NCBI RefSeq assembly: GCF_036860695.1
Contig: NZ_JAYKGJ010000001.1
Span: forward strand, 1 to 64,000
DNA: 64,000 nucleotides
DNA from: Rosettibacter firmus
GTDB taxonomy: Bacteria > Bacteroidota > Ignavibacteria > Ignavibacteriales > Melioribacteraceae
Direction of reading: 5' to 3'
Numbering within the stretch: the first letter of the stretch is position 1; every line of letters begins with the position of its first letter. Below are positions 7,878 to 16,265 of this stretch, piece by piece. The notes below the pieces were generated by a model, which worked only from the letters and a program-made list of their open reading frames with translations, made no database searches and had not been told where the DNA came from. A program made the position numbers and the translations under genes.

Positions 7878-9424
7878 TATTTAAATGGCTCCAGATGTTT
7901 TTTGAAATGATTTATAATAAATTCATAATGAGTATCTTCATTCTCTTTCAAACATTTGATAATTTTATCTTTAAATAAAAACTCACCTGAAGAATTTTTT
8001 TCTGTCAATACTTTTCCGAAAGTTACATGTAATACTTGACGAACATCATTTGAATTAAACAAATCAACTAACTCAGCATCGGAATATTCTTTAGCAGGTT
8101 TAACTCTATTAATGTCTGCCGAAACATGATAACTTCTTTTTTCTGTTTCATAAAGTCCTTTACTAAAATCTAAAATTTCTCTAAATAAATCTGGTTGTTT
8201 TGCTGCTACAACTTTTAAAGCTTCAAGATAACTTGTTCCTGCTGTTTTAACATGAGTATATGCATCTTTCAATGAACCTATAACTCTGTAGGCAGAAAAC
8301 TTATCGCTACCTGAATGTAAACTTATTTTATAACTACCAAAATACTTTGTTATAGCCAGATGTTTTTCATATTCTGTTTTAAATAAATTCAAATCACCTT
8401 TATAATCAATTCCCTTTTCAAAATCGCCAATAAATCTTGGAGCAAGACTAATAAATTTCACTCCCAATCTATTCAATTCATTAGCAAAGAAAAAGTGTTC
8501 GAATGGCGATGTAACAGATTCGGTTTCGTCAACTGAAACTTCGACTTCAAATTTTCCTTGTTCAGCTTTAGTACTCAGGTAATCATACATTTTTTTAATA
8601 TGAATAATTGCTCTCCCATATTTTGCATATGCTCTAAGAAAATTTTCTTTTGAAACTTCTATTGATAATTTTTCTGAAATATTAAATTTCTTTTGAACAT
8701 ATCTTTTTTCAGCTTCATCATAATTATCATTCAGCTCATCCCAATTAATTGTTTTTACTTTTTCGAGTAATTCATTTTCATTATAATGGTCTGCTTGATT
8801 GTCAACATGTTCACTCGGATCAAAAGTATACATAGTAAAGCCAGCATTTAGCATTAAATCTATATCCTGAAAAGTTTTAAGATGATCTGCATCTGAACCA
8901 AAACCATCTTTATAACCTTCCTGAAAAACAGCCCAAACTGCAGCATCCATAACTTCTTGTGGAGTTCTTTGTGTGCGTGTCAATTCTCTTATTGATTGTT
9001 GAGCTAAAATTGGTTTGAACCCACTGTTTCTTATTGCTCTTATGTGTCCAGCATTTGCAAGTCCTAATCTATCACCACAACCAAATGAATTACACAAGCC
9101 CAATGGTTTTGCAATAGTAAAATCAAATAATTTTTGTAATTCCAATCGATTGTTTGTGGTTAGCTGACACTTTTTTAATGAAATATTATTACCAGCATCA
9201 ATTACTTCACCAACAAAATTTTTTGAGTGAGAATCATTTGTGTAAACAACAAATAAAAATTTTTCATTATTCTCTTTACCTAAAAAGAAATATGTATCTT
9301 CAAATTTATTTACAGAATATGGATATACTTTTATTTTTATTGAGTTATTAATTTGAACATCAACAAGATTATTGTTCACTATAGTATTATTGTTTACTTC
9401 GTCAATTAATGTTTGCAGTTCCAT
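7877..9424 (-). CDS. uxaE: Tagaturonate/fructuronate epimerase
   Basis: A 515-residue protein of the UxaE family, first recognised in Thermotoga uronate clusters. It interconverts D-tagaturonate and D-fructuronate, so galacturonate can join the glucuronate branch without UxaA/UxaB. The recognisable family segments are GFGSDADHLKT (around residue 195), FDPSEHVDNQ and, near the C-terminus, KISLHSGSDKFS; their conserved His/Asp/Glu residues are likely metal or substrate ligands. It lies between uxaC (18 bp away) and eda (1-bp overlap). The assignment rests on sequence features and on the gene order uxaC-uxaE-eda-uxuB. Confidence 0.85.
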   Translation of the reverse strand: MELQTLIDEVNNNTIVNNNLVDVQINNSIKIKVYPYSVNKFEDTYFFLGKENNEKFLFVVYTNDSHSKNFVGEVIDAGNNISLKKCQLTTNNRLELQKLFDFTIAKPLGLCNSFGCGDRLGLANAGHIRAIRNSGFKPILAQQSIRELTRTQRTPQEVMDAAVWAVFQEGYKDGFGSDADHLKTFQDIDLMLNAGFTMYTFDPSEHVDNQADHYNENELLEKVKTINWDELNDNYDEAEKRYVQKKFNISEKLSIEVSKENFLRAYAKYGRAIIHIKKMYDYLSTKAEQGKFEVEVSVDETESVTSPFEHFFFANELNRLGVKFISLAPRFIGDFEKGIDYKGDLNLFKTEYEKHLAITKYFGSYKISLHSGSDKFSAYRVIGSLKDAYTHVKTAGTSYLEALKVVAAKQPDLFREILDFSKGLYETEKRSYHVSADINRVKPAKEYSDAELVDLFNSNDVRQVLHVTFGKVLTEKNSSGEFLFKDKIIKCLKENEDTHYEFIINHFKKHLEPFK

Positions 9425-9442
9425 GTTATTTCCTCTTTTTAA

Positions 9443-10855
9443 TTAATTCCAGAAATCAAAATAATTTCTTGCATTGTTATAAGAGATGTCTTCAACTATT
9501 TTACCAACTAATTTAATATCGTTAGGTATTAAACCCTTCTCTATTTCTTCTCCCAAAATATTGCAAAGAATTCTTCTAAAATAATCATGTCGTGAGTATG
9601 ATAAAAAGCTTCTTGAATCTGTTAACATACCAATGAATCTACTTAATAAACTCATATTTGAAAGAGCATCAATTTGTTTTTCAATTCCACTTTTTTGATC
9701 TAAAAACCACCATGCACTTCCATATTGTAATTTACCAGGAACAGAACCATCCTGAAAATTACCAATCATAGTTGCTATTAATTCATTATCAGCGGGATTA
9801 AGGTTATAAATAATTGTTTTTGTTAATTTATTCTGGCTATCAAGTCTATCTAAAAATTTAGCAAGTGGTCTTGCAATTTCAAAGTCTCCAATAGAATCCC
9901 AACCTGTATCTGGACCTAATGTTTTAAACATTCTTGAATTATTATTTCTCAATGCCCCGATGTGCAATTGTTGAACCCAGCCTTTTTCGTGATCCATAAT
10001 TCCGAATTCATACATCATTGCAGATTTGAATTTGAGAATTTCAATTTGAGTTAATTCTTTTTTAGCTAATATTTTTTCAAAAATTAATTTGATTTCATTT
10101 TCTGTATAATCTTCTGCATAAGCTGTTTCAATTCCATGGTCAGAAAGTCTGCAATCATTTTCATGAAAATAATCATGACGTTTTCTGATAGCCGTAATAA
10201 AATCATTAAAGTTATTTATAGAAATATTCGAAGCTTCTTCAACTTTCTTCAAATATTTATGAAACTCATCAATGTTTTCCACTGCCATTGCTTTATCTGG
10301 ACGAAAAGCAGGAATAACTTTAGTGCCAAATGGTTTCTCTTTAATTTTTTTATGATATTCAAGTGAATCAACAGGATCATCTGTTGTGCAGATAACTTCT
10401 ACATTCCATTGTTTAATTAGTCCCTGCGTTGAAAAATCATCCTGTTGTAATAATTCATTGCAGCGATTCCATATTTCTTCAGCAGTTTCAGGATTCAGTA
10501 ATTTATCTGAAATACCAAAAGGTTTTTTCAGTTCCATATGTGTCCAGTGGTATAATGGATTTTTGATAGTATATGGAACTGTTTCTGCCCATTTAAAAAA
10601 CTTTTCTTTATCAGATGCATTTCCTGTAATAAATTTTTCATTAACCCCATTAGTTCTCATCGCACGCCATTTATAATGATCACCGTATAACCAGACGTGC
10701 GTGATATTTTTAAATTTTATATTCTCAGCAATTTCATTTACGGGAAGATGACAATGATAATCAATAATTGGCATTTTAGATGCATGTTCATGATAAAGAA
10801 TTTGAGCGGTTTTGTTTGTTAACAAAAAATTTTCATGAATAAATATATTGCTCAT
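9443..10855 (-). CDS. uxaC: Uronate (glucuronate/galacturonate) isomerase
   Basis: Amidohydrolase-superfamily isomerase of 470 residues, turning D-glucuronate into D-fructuronate and D-galacturonate into D-tagaturonate. The metal-binding HxH appears as DYHCHLPVNEI near residue 32. WLYGDHYKWRAMR and the C-terminal MLTDSRSFLSYSRHDYFRR are typical UxaC blocks. A Shine-Dalgarno-like AAAGGA precedes the ATG. It is the second gene of the cluster, 58 bp after exuT, and is the first catabolic step for imported hexuronates. Confidence 0.95.
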   Translation of the reverse strand: MSNIFIHENFLLTNKTAQILYHEHASKMPIIDYHCHLPVNEIAENIKFKNITHVWLYGDHYKWRAMRTNGVNEKFITGNASDKEKFFKWAETVPYTIKNPLYHWTHMELKKPFGISDKLLNPETAEEIWNRCNELLQQDDFSTQGLIKQWNVEVICTTDDPVDSLEYHKKIKEKPFGTKVIPAFRPDKAMAVENIDEFHKYLKKVEEASNISINNFNDFITAIRKRHDYFHENDCRLSDHGIETAYAEDYTENEIKLIFEKILAKKELTQIEILKFKSAMMYEFGIMDHEKGWVQQLHIGALRNNNSRMFKTLGPDTGWDSIGDFEIARPLAKFLDRLDSQNKLTKTIIYNLNPADNELIATMIGNFQDGSVPGKLQYGSAWWFLDQKSGIEKQIDALSNMSLLSRFIGMLTDSRSFLSYSRHDYFRRILCNILGEEIEKGLIPNDIKLVGKIVEDISYNNARNYFDFWN

Positions 10856-10913
10856 AAAACTTGTCCTTTAACTGTTCTTTAATGTAAAAAATCTATAATC
10901 ATTAAAATGATTT

Positions 10914-12233
10914 TTATAATTCAACTTTTTTCATTTGAGGTGCAAGTAAATTGAAAATTACCCATGCACCTAAATAAGCAGTACCACAAATAATGAACAT
11001 TACATAATAACCTGTTTCAATATTTCCCAGAGCTTTGAAATGATCTAACAAAGCACCAGCAACTCTTGCAATTAAAATTCCTCCAATAGCTCCAGCCATT
11101 CCGCCTATTCCAGTAACAGATGCAACTGCTTTTTTGGGAAACATATCAGAAGTAGTTGTAAAAATATTTGCAGACCAGGCTTGATGGGAGGCAGCTGCAA
11201 GTCCAATAATTAAAACAGCATACCAGTAGCTATAAGTACCTAAAGCCTGAGCGAAAACAACTGGCAATACTAATAATGCAAAAATAAGCATAGCTGTTCT
11301 TCTTGCTTTATAAACTGGCCAACCTTTTCCAATAAAATAACCTGATAACCAACCTCCAAAAATGCTACCAACTGTAGTTAAAGTATAAACAACAGCAATT
11401 GGTAATGCCAGATCAGTTTTAGTCATACCATATTGTTTATTTAAAAATGAAGGTAACCAGAATAAATAGAACCACCATACAGGATCAGTCATAAATTTAC
11501 CAATTACGAAAGCCCATGTTTGTCGATAAGTTAACAATTTAAACCAACTTACTTTTTCTTTATTTTCATTTTCAGCTCTTTCATCTTTATCACTATGAAT
11601 ATATTCAAATTCTTCTTTACTTAACTTCTTATGTTTTGAAGGAATTTCGTACACCGCAAACCAGAAAATCAACCAGATTAAACCAATAGCTCCCGTAATA
11701 ATAAATGCTTCTTGCCAGCCCCATGCAGCTGCAATAAAAGGAACTGATAGTGGTGCCAATATTGCACCTACATTTGTACCTGAATTAAAAATTCCAGTAG
11801 CTAAAGCTCTTTCTTTTTTGGGGAACCATTCTGCTACTGTTTTAATTGCAGCTGGAAAATTACCTGCTTCACTTAATCCTAATAATCCACGTGCTGCCAT
11901 AAATCCAAGTGTACTTTTTGCAAATGCATGACCAATTGCTGCAAGACTCCAAACAGCTAACGAAATAGCATAACCAAGTTTTGTCCCAACCTTATCAATA
12001 AACCAACCCACTACAAGCATTCCAAGTGCATAACACAATTGAAAAGCCACAACAATGTTTGCATAATCAGTTTCACTCCAGTTAAACTGAGGCTCAAGAT
12101 AATCATCCTTTAATAGACTAATTACTTGACGGTCTAAATAATTAACAGTCGTGGCAAAAAAGACAAGTGCTAAAATTACCCAGCGGTATTTACCAACTTT
12201 AGATTTCGAATGAACATTTTCTGAAGATGTCAT
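10914..12233 (-). CDS. exuT: MFS hexuronate (anion:cation) symporter
   Basis: Major facilitator of 439 residues with about 12 hydrophobic segments, of the anion:cation symporter family that carries galacturonate and glucuronate. The N-terminal block RWVILALVFFATTVNYLDRQ and the ARGLLGLSEAGNFPAAIK motif (around residue 115) are characteristic of ExuT/GudP-type carriers. The central cytoplasmic loop is charged (around residues 200-225). It is the promoter-proximal gene of the nine-gene leftward cluster, so the promoter should be in the ~160 bp between it and the tRNA-Ser gene. I found no convincing operator there. Confidence 0.9.
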   Translation of the reverse strand: MTSSENVHSKSKVGKYRWVILALVFFATTVNYLDRQVISLLKDDYLEPQFNWSETDYANIVVAFQLCYALGMLVVGWFIDKVGTKLGYAISLAVWSLAAIGHAFAKSTLGFMAARGLLGLSEAGNFPAAIKTVAEWFPKKERALATGIFNSGTNVGAILAPLSVPFIAAAWGWQEAFIITGAIGLIWLIFWFAVYEIPSKHKKLSKEEFEYIHSDKDERAENENKEKVSWFKLLTYRQTWAFVIGKFMTDPVWWFYLFWLPSFLNKQYGMTKTDLALPIAVVYTLTTVGSIFGGWLSGYFIGKGWPVYKARRTAMLIFALLVLPVVFAQALGTYSYWYAVLIIGLAAASHQAWSANIFTTTSDMFPKKAVASVTGIGGMAGAIGGILIARVAGALLDHFKALGNIETGYYVMFIICGTAYLGAWVIFNLLAPQMKKVEL

Positions 12234-12394
12234 AACGACCTCTTTTATTAATGTAAGTAAAATAAATTATATCGTATACTTTATCGATTACTAAATTATA
12301 CAAAAAATATTTCTATTCCAATAAAAATCCTCCAATATAAATTAAACTAATTAACATAATTCCTTTTTTACACATAATAAATTATTATAAGTTG

Positions 12395-12483
12395 CGGAGA
12401 GAGTGGGATTCGAACCCACGGTGGCGCTTTAGCGCCACACACGCTCTCCAGGCGTGCCAGTTCAACCACTCCTGCATCTCTCC
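12395..12483 (-). tRNA. tRNA-Ser (GGA)
   Basis: An 89-nt class II tRNA. The acceptor stem GGAGAGA/TCTCTCC with discriminator G, a D-arm with AGTGGTTGAA, anticodon loop CTGGAGA (anticodon GGA), a long variable arm (TGGCGCTAAAGCGCCA) and T-loop GGGTTCGAATCCC are all present. The 3' CCA is not encoded. It reads UCC/UCU codons. Confidence 0.95.
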
Positions 12484-12520
12484 TATTAAAAATGAACTCT
12501 TATCAGAAAAAATAACACTA

Positions 12521-12528
12521 CAAATATA
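12521..12528 (-). promoter_or_regulatory. Possible -7 element for tRNA-Ser(GGA)
   Basis: On the minus strand this reads TATATTTG, a full match to the Bacteroidota -7 consensus TAnnTTTG, 37 bp before the tRNA. The -33 region is a plain T run instead of TTTG, so support is moderate. Confidence 0.35.
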
Positions 12529-12736
12529 GAAATATTACTATTTACTAAAAAAAATTTTATAAAAATTCAAAAGTCAATTACAAAAAAGTGTTATTTAATA
12601 TATGTAATTGTAAGTGTTTTTTTCTAATTTTGTTCTGTGATTTTTGAATGCAACAGGAATATTACAGTGTAAATGCTCGTTCATCTCAAGTAGAAATTCA
12701 GCAGTGAAAATTTATATTCTTTGTTCTGATTTTATT

Positions 12737-12805
12737 GGAAAAGTTGACGAGTGGTTGTATATCCTCCTGTGGAAATGTGTAGTCTCGAAAATGTAAACTC
12801 TTTTT
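12737..12805 (+). pseudogene. Possible decayed tRNA-Ser copy
   Basis: The sequence around GACGAGTGGTTG (12746-12757) matches GGCAGAGTGGTTG of the intact tRNA-Ser at 12825. A preceding T-rich stretch and a following GTCTCGAAAA are also shared in the same order. The acceptor stem (GGAAAAG) and variable arm no longer pair, so it cannot be a working tRNA. It lies in the 341-bp gap 12484-12824, where a TAATTTTG (12625-12632) could be a -7 element; nothing else was recognised there. Confidence 0.3.
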
Positions 12806-12824
12806 TCTTTGTTTTAATTTTACT

Positions 12825-12913
12825 GGAGAGGTGGCAGAGTGGTTGAATGCGGCGGTCTCGAAAACCGTTTGGTGCACTTTAGCGCCACGGGGGTTCGAAT
12901 CCCCCCCTCTCCG
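12825..12913 (+). tRNA. tRNA-Ser (CGA)
   Basis: An 89-nt class II tRNA. It has acceptor stem GGAGAGG/CCTCTCC and discriminator G; anticodon stem GCGGT/ACCGT with loop CTCGAAA (anticodon CGA); a long variable arm (TGGTGCACTTTAGCGCCA, partly paired); and T-arm GGGGGTTCGAATCCCCC. It reads UCG codons. A small secreted-protein gene starts 24 bp downstream. Confidence 0.95.
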
Positions 12914-12937
12914 CATTAACATAATTTTTATTTAATA

Positions 12938-13381
12938 ATGAAAAACAAATTTCCTTCAGTTATAATAAATTTACTTTTTCTTTTTCTCTTTTTATCTATC
13001 ACAGAAACTTCTTTCTCACAAGAAAATAATTCTAAGTGGCTAATAATTAATAACAAAACATTTATTGATACTTCTAACATACTGATATCGAATGATGAAT
13101 TATATGTGTGGGTTTTAGAATTAAATTCTCCTCCTTTAATAATTGAAAACATCGATAGAGAAATTTTTAAAACAAAAACTTATTATCTAATAAATAAAAA
13201 TCTTAAAAGATATAGTATTCTCCAGATAATATATTATGACAAAAAAGAAAATGTGATTAAAAGTTTTTCATATAATTATGATTGGGATGATATTACACTA
13301 AAATATAGTACCCCCATCCTTGAAGGTTCAACTATGGATACAGTCCTGAATAAGTGCATGGAATTTAGTTTGAATAAATAA
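12938..13381 (+). CDS. Small exported protein of unknown function
   Basis: 147 residues that I do not recognise as a family. Residues 1-27 look like a signal peptide: a charged MKNK, a hydrophobic core rich in Leu and Phe, and a likely cleavage after TSFS. The mature part is lysine- and asparagine-rich with alternating hydrophobic residues, which suggests a small beta-rich domain. It contains no cysteine until near the C-terminus and no transmembrane helix beyond the signal. It begins 24 bp after tRNA-Ser(CGA) and may be read from that transcript. It ends 6 bp from the mtgA stop codon on the other strand. That it is a real gene is supported by the signal peptide and length. Confidence 0.6.
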   Translation: MKNKFPSVIINLLFLFLFLSITETSFSQENNSKWLIINNKTFIDTSNILISNDELYVWVLELNSPPLIIENIDREIFKTKTYYLINKNLKRYSILQIIYYDKKENVIKSFSYNYDWDDITLKYSTPILEGSTMDTVLNKCMEFSLNK

Positions 13382-13387
13382 AAATCA

Positions 13388-14080
13388 TTACAACATTTTT
13401 TTAATGTACAATCTTCCACCAATTAAATCCATTTGTTCCATTATTTTAATTCTTCTATGTAATAAATAACTGCTTGGCTTTAAAGGATTTCTCTTTTTAG
13501 GGTTTGGTAAAACTGCAGCTATTGTTGCAGATTCTAATTTGCTTAATTTAATTGGAGCTTTCTTATAATAAATCTTTGATGCTTCATATATTCCATAAAT
13601 ATTTTTTCCCATTTCTGCTGAATTTAAATAAACTTCGATTATTCTTTTCTTTGACCATAAACATTCTATAAGAACTGTATAATATGCTTCGAGTGCTTTT
13701 CTAAAGAATATTTTTGATGGGAATAAAAATAAATTCTTTGCAACCTGCATTGTAATTGTACTTGCACCTCGAATTCTTTTTCTATGTTCATTTTCTTTTA
13801 TAGCTTTTTCAATCTGTTCAAAGTCAAAACCAAAATGTTCAAAAAATCTCTGGTCTTCCGAAGCTATAACAGCTAATGGTACATACAAAGAGACTTTATT
13901 GATAGAGATTGGTTTATACTTTACATCGTTATCGATAAGTGATTTAAAATTATCAGTAGTATTTGTATAGATAAATGCAGTAGAAGCAGGATTAACAACT
14001 CTAAAAAAAAGAAGAAGAAATATTACCCACAAATTAAATACAATAAAGGTTCGGAATAAAACTTTAAATATCTTTACCAT
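13388..14080 (-). CDS. mtgA: Monofunctional peptidoglycan transglycosylase
   Basis: GT51 glycosyltransferase of 230 residues that polymerises lipid II into glycan strands. One transmembrane helix (about residues 10-28) anchors it in the inner membrane. The catalytic motif ASEDQRFFEHFGFD, with Glu75, and the RGASTITMQVAKNLFL block are intact, followed by KKRIIEVYLNSAEMG. No transpeptidase domain follows, so this is MtgA and not a class A PBP. No clear Shine-Dalgarno sequence. It is convergent with the small secreted gene and divergent from ferritin. Confidence 0.93.
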   Translation of the reverse strand: MVKIFKVLFRTFIVFNLWVIFLLLFFRVVNPASTAFIYTNTTDNFKSLIDNDVKYKPISINKVSLYVPLAVIASEDQRFFEHFGFDFEQIEKAIKENEHRKRIRGASTITMQVAKNLFLFPSKIFFRKALEAYYTVLIECLWSKKRIIEVYLNSAEMGKNIYGIYEASKIYYKKAPIKLSKLESATIAAVLPNPKKRNPLKPSSYLLHRRIKIMEQMDLIGGRLYIKKML

Positions 14081-14175
14081 AAATCAAAATAAATGAACTA
14101 AAAAAATTAAATTTTGTTTGGTTTTAAAATTATTTGTATAATTAATCATTCAACAAAAAATAAAAAGGAGTATAT

Positions 14176-14664
14176 ATGATATCAAATAATATGGAAAAAG
14201 CATTAAATGAACAACTAAATGCAGAATTATTCTCATCTTACTTATATTTATCTATGGCTGCATACTTTGAATCAAAAAATTGGTTTGGTTTTGCTAAATG
14301 GATGAAAAAACAATCAGAAGAAGAATATGGTCATGCAATGAAGTTTTTTGGATATATAAATGAAGTGGGTAAAAAAGTTACACTCGAAAAAATTGAAAAA
14401 CCAAAAAATGAATGGCAATCTCATCTCGAGATATTTGAAGAAGCATTAAAACATGAACAATATATTACAAAAAGAATTAATGACCTTGTGAATTTAGCTA
14501 TAAAAGAAAATGATCATGCAACCAACAATTTTCTACAATGGTTTGTTAAAGAACAAATCGAAGAAGTATCATCAGTTCAAAAAATTGTTGAAACTCTCAA
14601 GTTAATTGGTGATCAAGCTGGAAGTTTATTTATGTTAGATCATGAACTTGGAAAACGTGAATAA
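14176..14664 (+). CDS. ftnA: Non-haem ferritin
   Basis: Iron-storage ferritin of 162 residues that forms a 24-mer cage and oxidises Fe(II). The ferroxidase residues Glu17, Glu50, His53, Glu94, Gln127 and Glu130 fall at the same numbers as in E. coli FtnA, so the centre is complete. There is no haem-binding methionine pattern of bacterioferritin. A strong AAAAAGGAG lies 7 nt before the ATG. It is a single gene, followed 75 bp later by rpmB. Confidence 0.96.
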   Translation: MISNNMEKALNEQLNAELFSSYLYLSMAAYFESKNWFGFAKWMKKQSEEEYGHAMKFFGYINEVGKKVTLEKIEKPKNEWQSHLEIFEEALKHEQYITKRINDLVNLAIKENDHATNNFLQWFVKEQIEEVSSVQKIVETLKLIGDQAGSLFMLDHELGKRE

Positions 14665-14739
14665 TTTTAATATCTAAGTTTTTTTATTTAGTATATTTTT
14701 ATTATGTTTGCCTGCAAAAAAATTATAAATGGGAATATA

Positions 14740-14979
14740 ATGGCTCGAAGATGTCAAATAACAGGGGTTGGTCCTGTAAGTGGTCACAATATTTCACATG
14801 CACATAATAAAACCAAAAGAAGATTTCTCCCAAATCTTCAAAAGAAAAGAATCTGGGTTAAAGAACTCAATAGATTTGTGACTGTGAAATTGACAACCAG
14901 TGCCTTAAGAACACTTGCTAAAAATGGGACTGGAGAATTAGCAAAATTAATAATGGAAAAGAAAATTAAAGTTAGATAG
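14740..14979 (+). CDS. rpmB: Ribosomal protein L28 (bL28)
   Basis: 79-residue 50S subunit protein. It starts MARRCQITG, the normal L28 N-terminus, continues with SGHNISHAHNKTKRRF and ends in a basic tail. An in-frame ATG 36 bp upstream would add a 12-residue leader unlike any L28, so 14740 is chosen. A weak GGGA lies ahead of it. It carries only one Cys in the N-terminal region, so it is the zinc-free form. A strong hairpin terminator follows. Confidence 0.96.
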   Translation: MARRCQITGVGPVSGHNISHAHNKTKRRFLPNLQKKRIWVKELNRFVTVKLTTSALRTLAKNGTGELAKLIMEKKIKVR

Positions 14980-14980
14980 T

Positions 14981-15014
14981 AAAAAGAGACCTCATAAATA
15001 TGAGGTCTCTTTTT
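14981..15014. terminator. Bidirectional intrinsic terminator
   Basis: A 16-bp perfect inverted repeat (AAAAAGAGACCTCATA / TATGAGGTCTCTTTTT) with a 2-nt spacer. A runs on the left and T runs on the right make it work for both rpmB and the convergent DUF6600 gene that ends at 15021. Confidence 0.92.
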
Positions 15015-15020
15015 TAAGCA

Positions 15021-16121
15021 TTATCTTTTTCTCCCATCATTTCTTCTTTCAGTTTCTTTATATTCTCTTTTTGGATTTAATCTTCTAACAGATTTATCAT
15101 TATCGATTTTAAATTTTTCATATGTATTTCGTTTATCATTCTCATTACCCCTGCGATCAAAAGAACGAGAATTTTCTCTTTCTACTCCATTTCTTATAAT
15201 ATCATTATTGTATTGGTTCCCTTTTATATTTTCATTCTCTTCTCTTCTATATGAATCATCACCTCTTCTTTTAATTTCCCTTTCCGGGAAAATTAAATCA
15301 TCTCTCCGAAGAGAACTTTTTCTTTCTGGTCTTCTCAATTCAAAATCTTTTATTCTATCCAGATTTCTATAATCTTGTTCATTTACTCTATAAATAACAA
15401 TTTTATTTTCATCCCTTCTTCTCTGGATTTCAAAAGTTTTGTAACTGTCTATATCACGAATTTCATATTCACGAATTCTCTTATTTATTCTTTTCTCAAT
15501 CTGGCGAGGTTCAATTCCTTCATTAATAATTCTTCCATCTCTATAGTAATAATCACTACGATATTTTGTTCTATTAAAAATTTTAGGAATTACATTTGAA
15601 CTGATTACATAATGATGAATACTATGATTATGAAAATGTTCATATCTTACAAAATTCCAGTAATGATAATGTGAATGCCAGTTAATTGTAAAGTGAATAC
15701 CAATATCAATCCTAAAATGTGCATAAGGTGGAAGCGGAGCCCAACCTATGTAAAAATCATCATAACGCCATTCAACCCAGGCTGGTCCCCATTCATCATC
15801 TGGTATCCAGATCCAGCCATAATAATCATCATAATACCATCTACCATAATGATATACTGCCCAGCCAAATGGCTCGAACGAATCCCAATACCAACCATAT
15901 TTAGTCCAGCACCATCTTCCTATTAAATACGGTTTCCAGCCAATCTGAATTCTTATGGGTCGCCACACAATTACATCTCTTTCTATTTCAATCCACTCAC
16001 CGTATGGCTTTAATGGAGCATAAAAAATTTTATATGTATGTTCTCGAAATGGTTGTTTGGCATTGATTGTTGTAATTAAACTAATTAAAAATAATAGATA
16101 AACGATTTTTCTGTTCATCAC
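15021..16121 (-). CDS. Exported DUF6600-type tryptophan-rich protein with a charged tail
   Basis: 366 residues of unknown function. A signal peptide (residues 1-21, cleavage near INAK) is followed by a Trp/Tyr-rich region (about 30-135) in which GxW, YGWYW, YGWIWIPDDEWGPAWVEWR and YIGWAPLPP repeat. This pattern is typical of the DUF6600 (WxWxP-type) exported proteins of Bacteroidota and Acidobacteria. Residues from about 195 to the end are extremely rich in Arg, Glu, Asp and Asn, low in hydrophobics, and probably disordered. Such a basic/acidic tail could bind polyanions or cell wall, but no function is known. It stands alone, with an 8-nt-spaced GGAGGT ahead of the start. Confidence 0.75.
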   Translation of the reverse strand: MMNRKIVYLLFLISLITTINAKQPFREHTYKIFYAPLKPYGEWIEIERDVIVWRPIRIQIGWKPYLIGRWCWTKYGWYWDSFEPFGWAVYHYGRWYYDDYYGWIWIPDDEWGPAWVEWRYDDFYIGWAPLPPYAHFRIDIGIHFTINWHSHYHYWNFVRYEHFHNHSIHHYVISSNVIPKIFNRTKYRSDYYYRDGRIINEGIEPRQIEKRINKRIREYEIRDIDSYKTFEIQRRRDENKIVIYRVNEQDYRNLDRIKDFELRRPERKSSLRRDDLIFPEREIKRRGDDSYRREENENIKGNQYNNDIIRNGVERENSRSFDRRGNENDKRNTYEKFKIDNDKSVRRLNPKREYKETERRNDGRKR

Positions 16122-16212
16122 AACCTCCAGATTTTAATTTTATAATCTCAATAACTATACCATTAATAATCATTGAATTTTTTTATTTTTTACAATGTTA
16201 TTTATTCATAAG

Positions 16213-16243
16213 TTTAATTAAAAAGACATAAATTTTATTTTTG
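16213..16243 (+). promoter_or_regulatory. Bacteroidota-type promoter
   Basis: TTTA at 16213-16216, a 19-nt spacer and TATTTTTG at 16236-16243 match the -33/-7 pattern TTTG-N19-21-TAnnTTTG with one mismatch. The expected transcript start is about 16 bp before the ATG at 16266. Confidence 0.45.
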
Positions 16244-16265
16244 AATACAGTAAAATAAAGTAGTT

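Noticed and set aside
12271-12288. ATCG...CGAT sequence upstream of exuT as a possible operator
   Set aside because: Only the outer four bases pair; the inner positions do not, and no second copy is seen near other uronate genes.
12698-12922. A 74-codon minus-strand frame over tRNA-Ser(CGA)
   Set aside because: It begins inside the tRNA and reads RGGDSNPRGAK..., the well-known false protein encoded antisense to serine tRNAs.
14704-14739. Longer rpmB beginning MFACKKIINGNI
   Set aside because: L28 proteins start at MARRCQITG; the extra 12 residues match nothing and lack a ribosome binding site.
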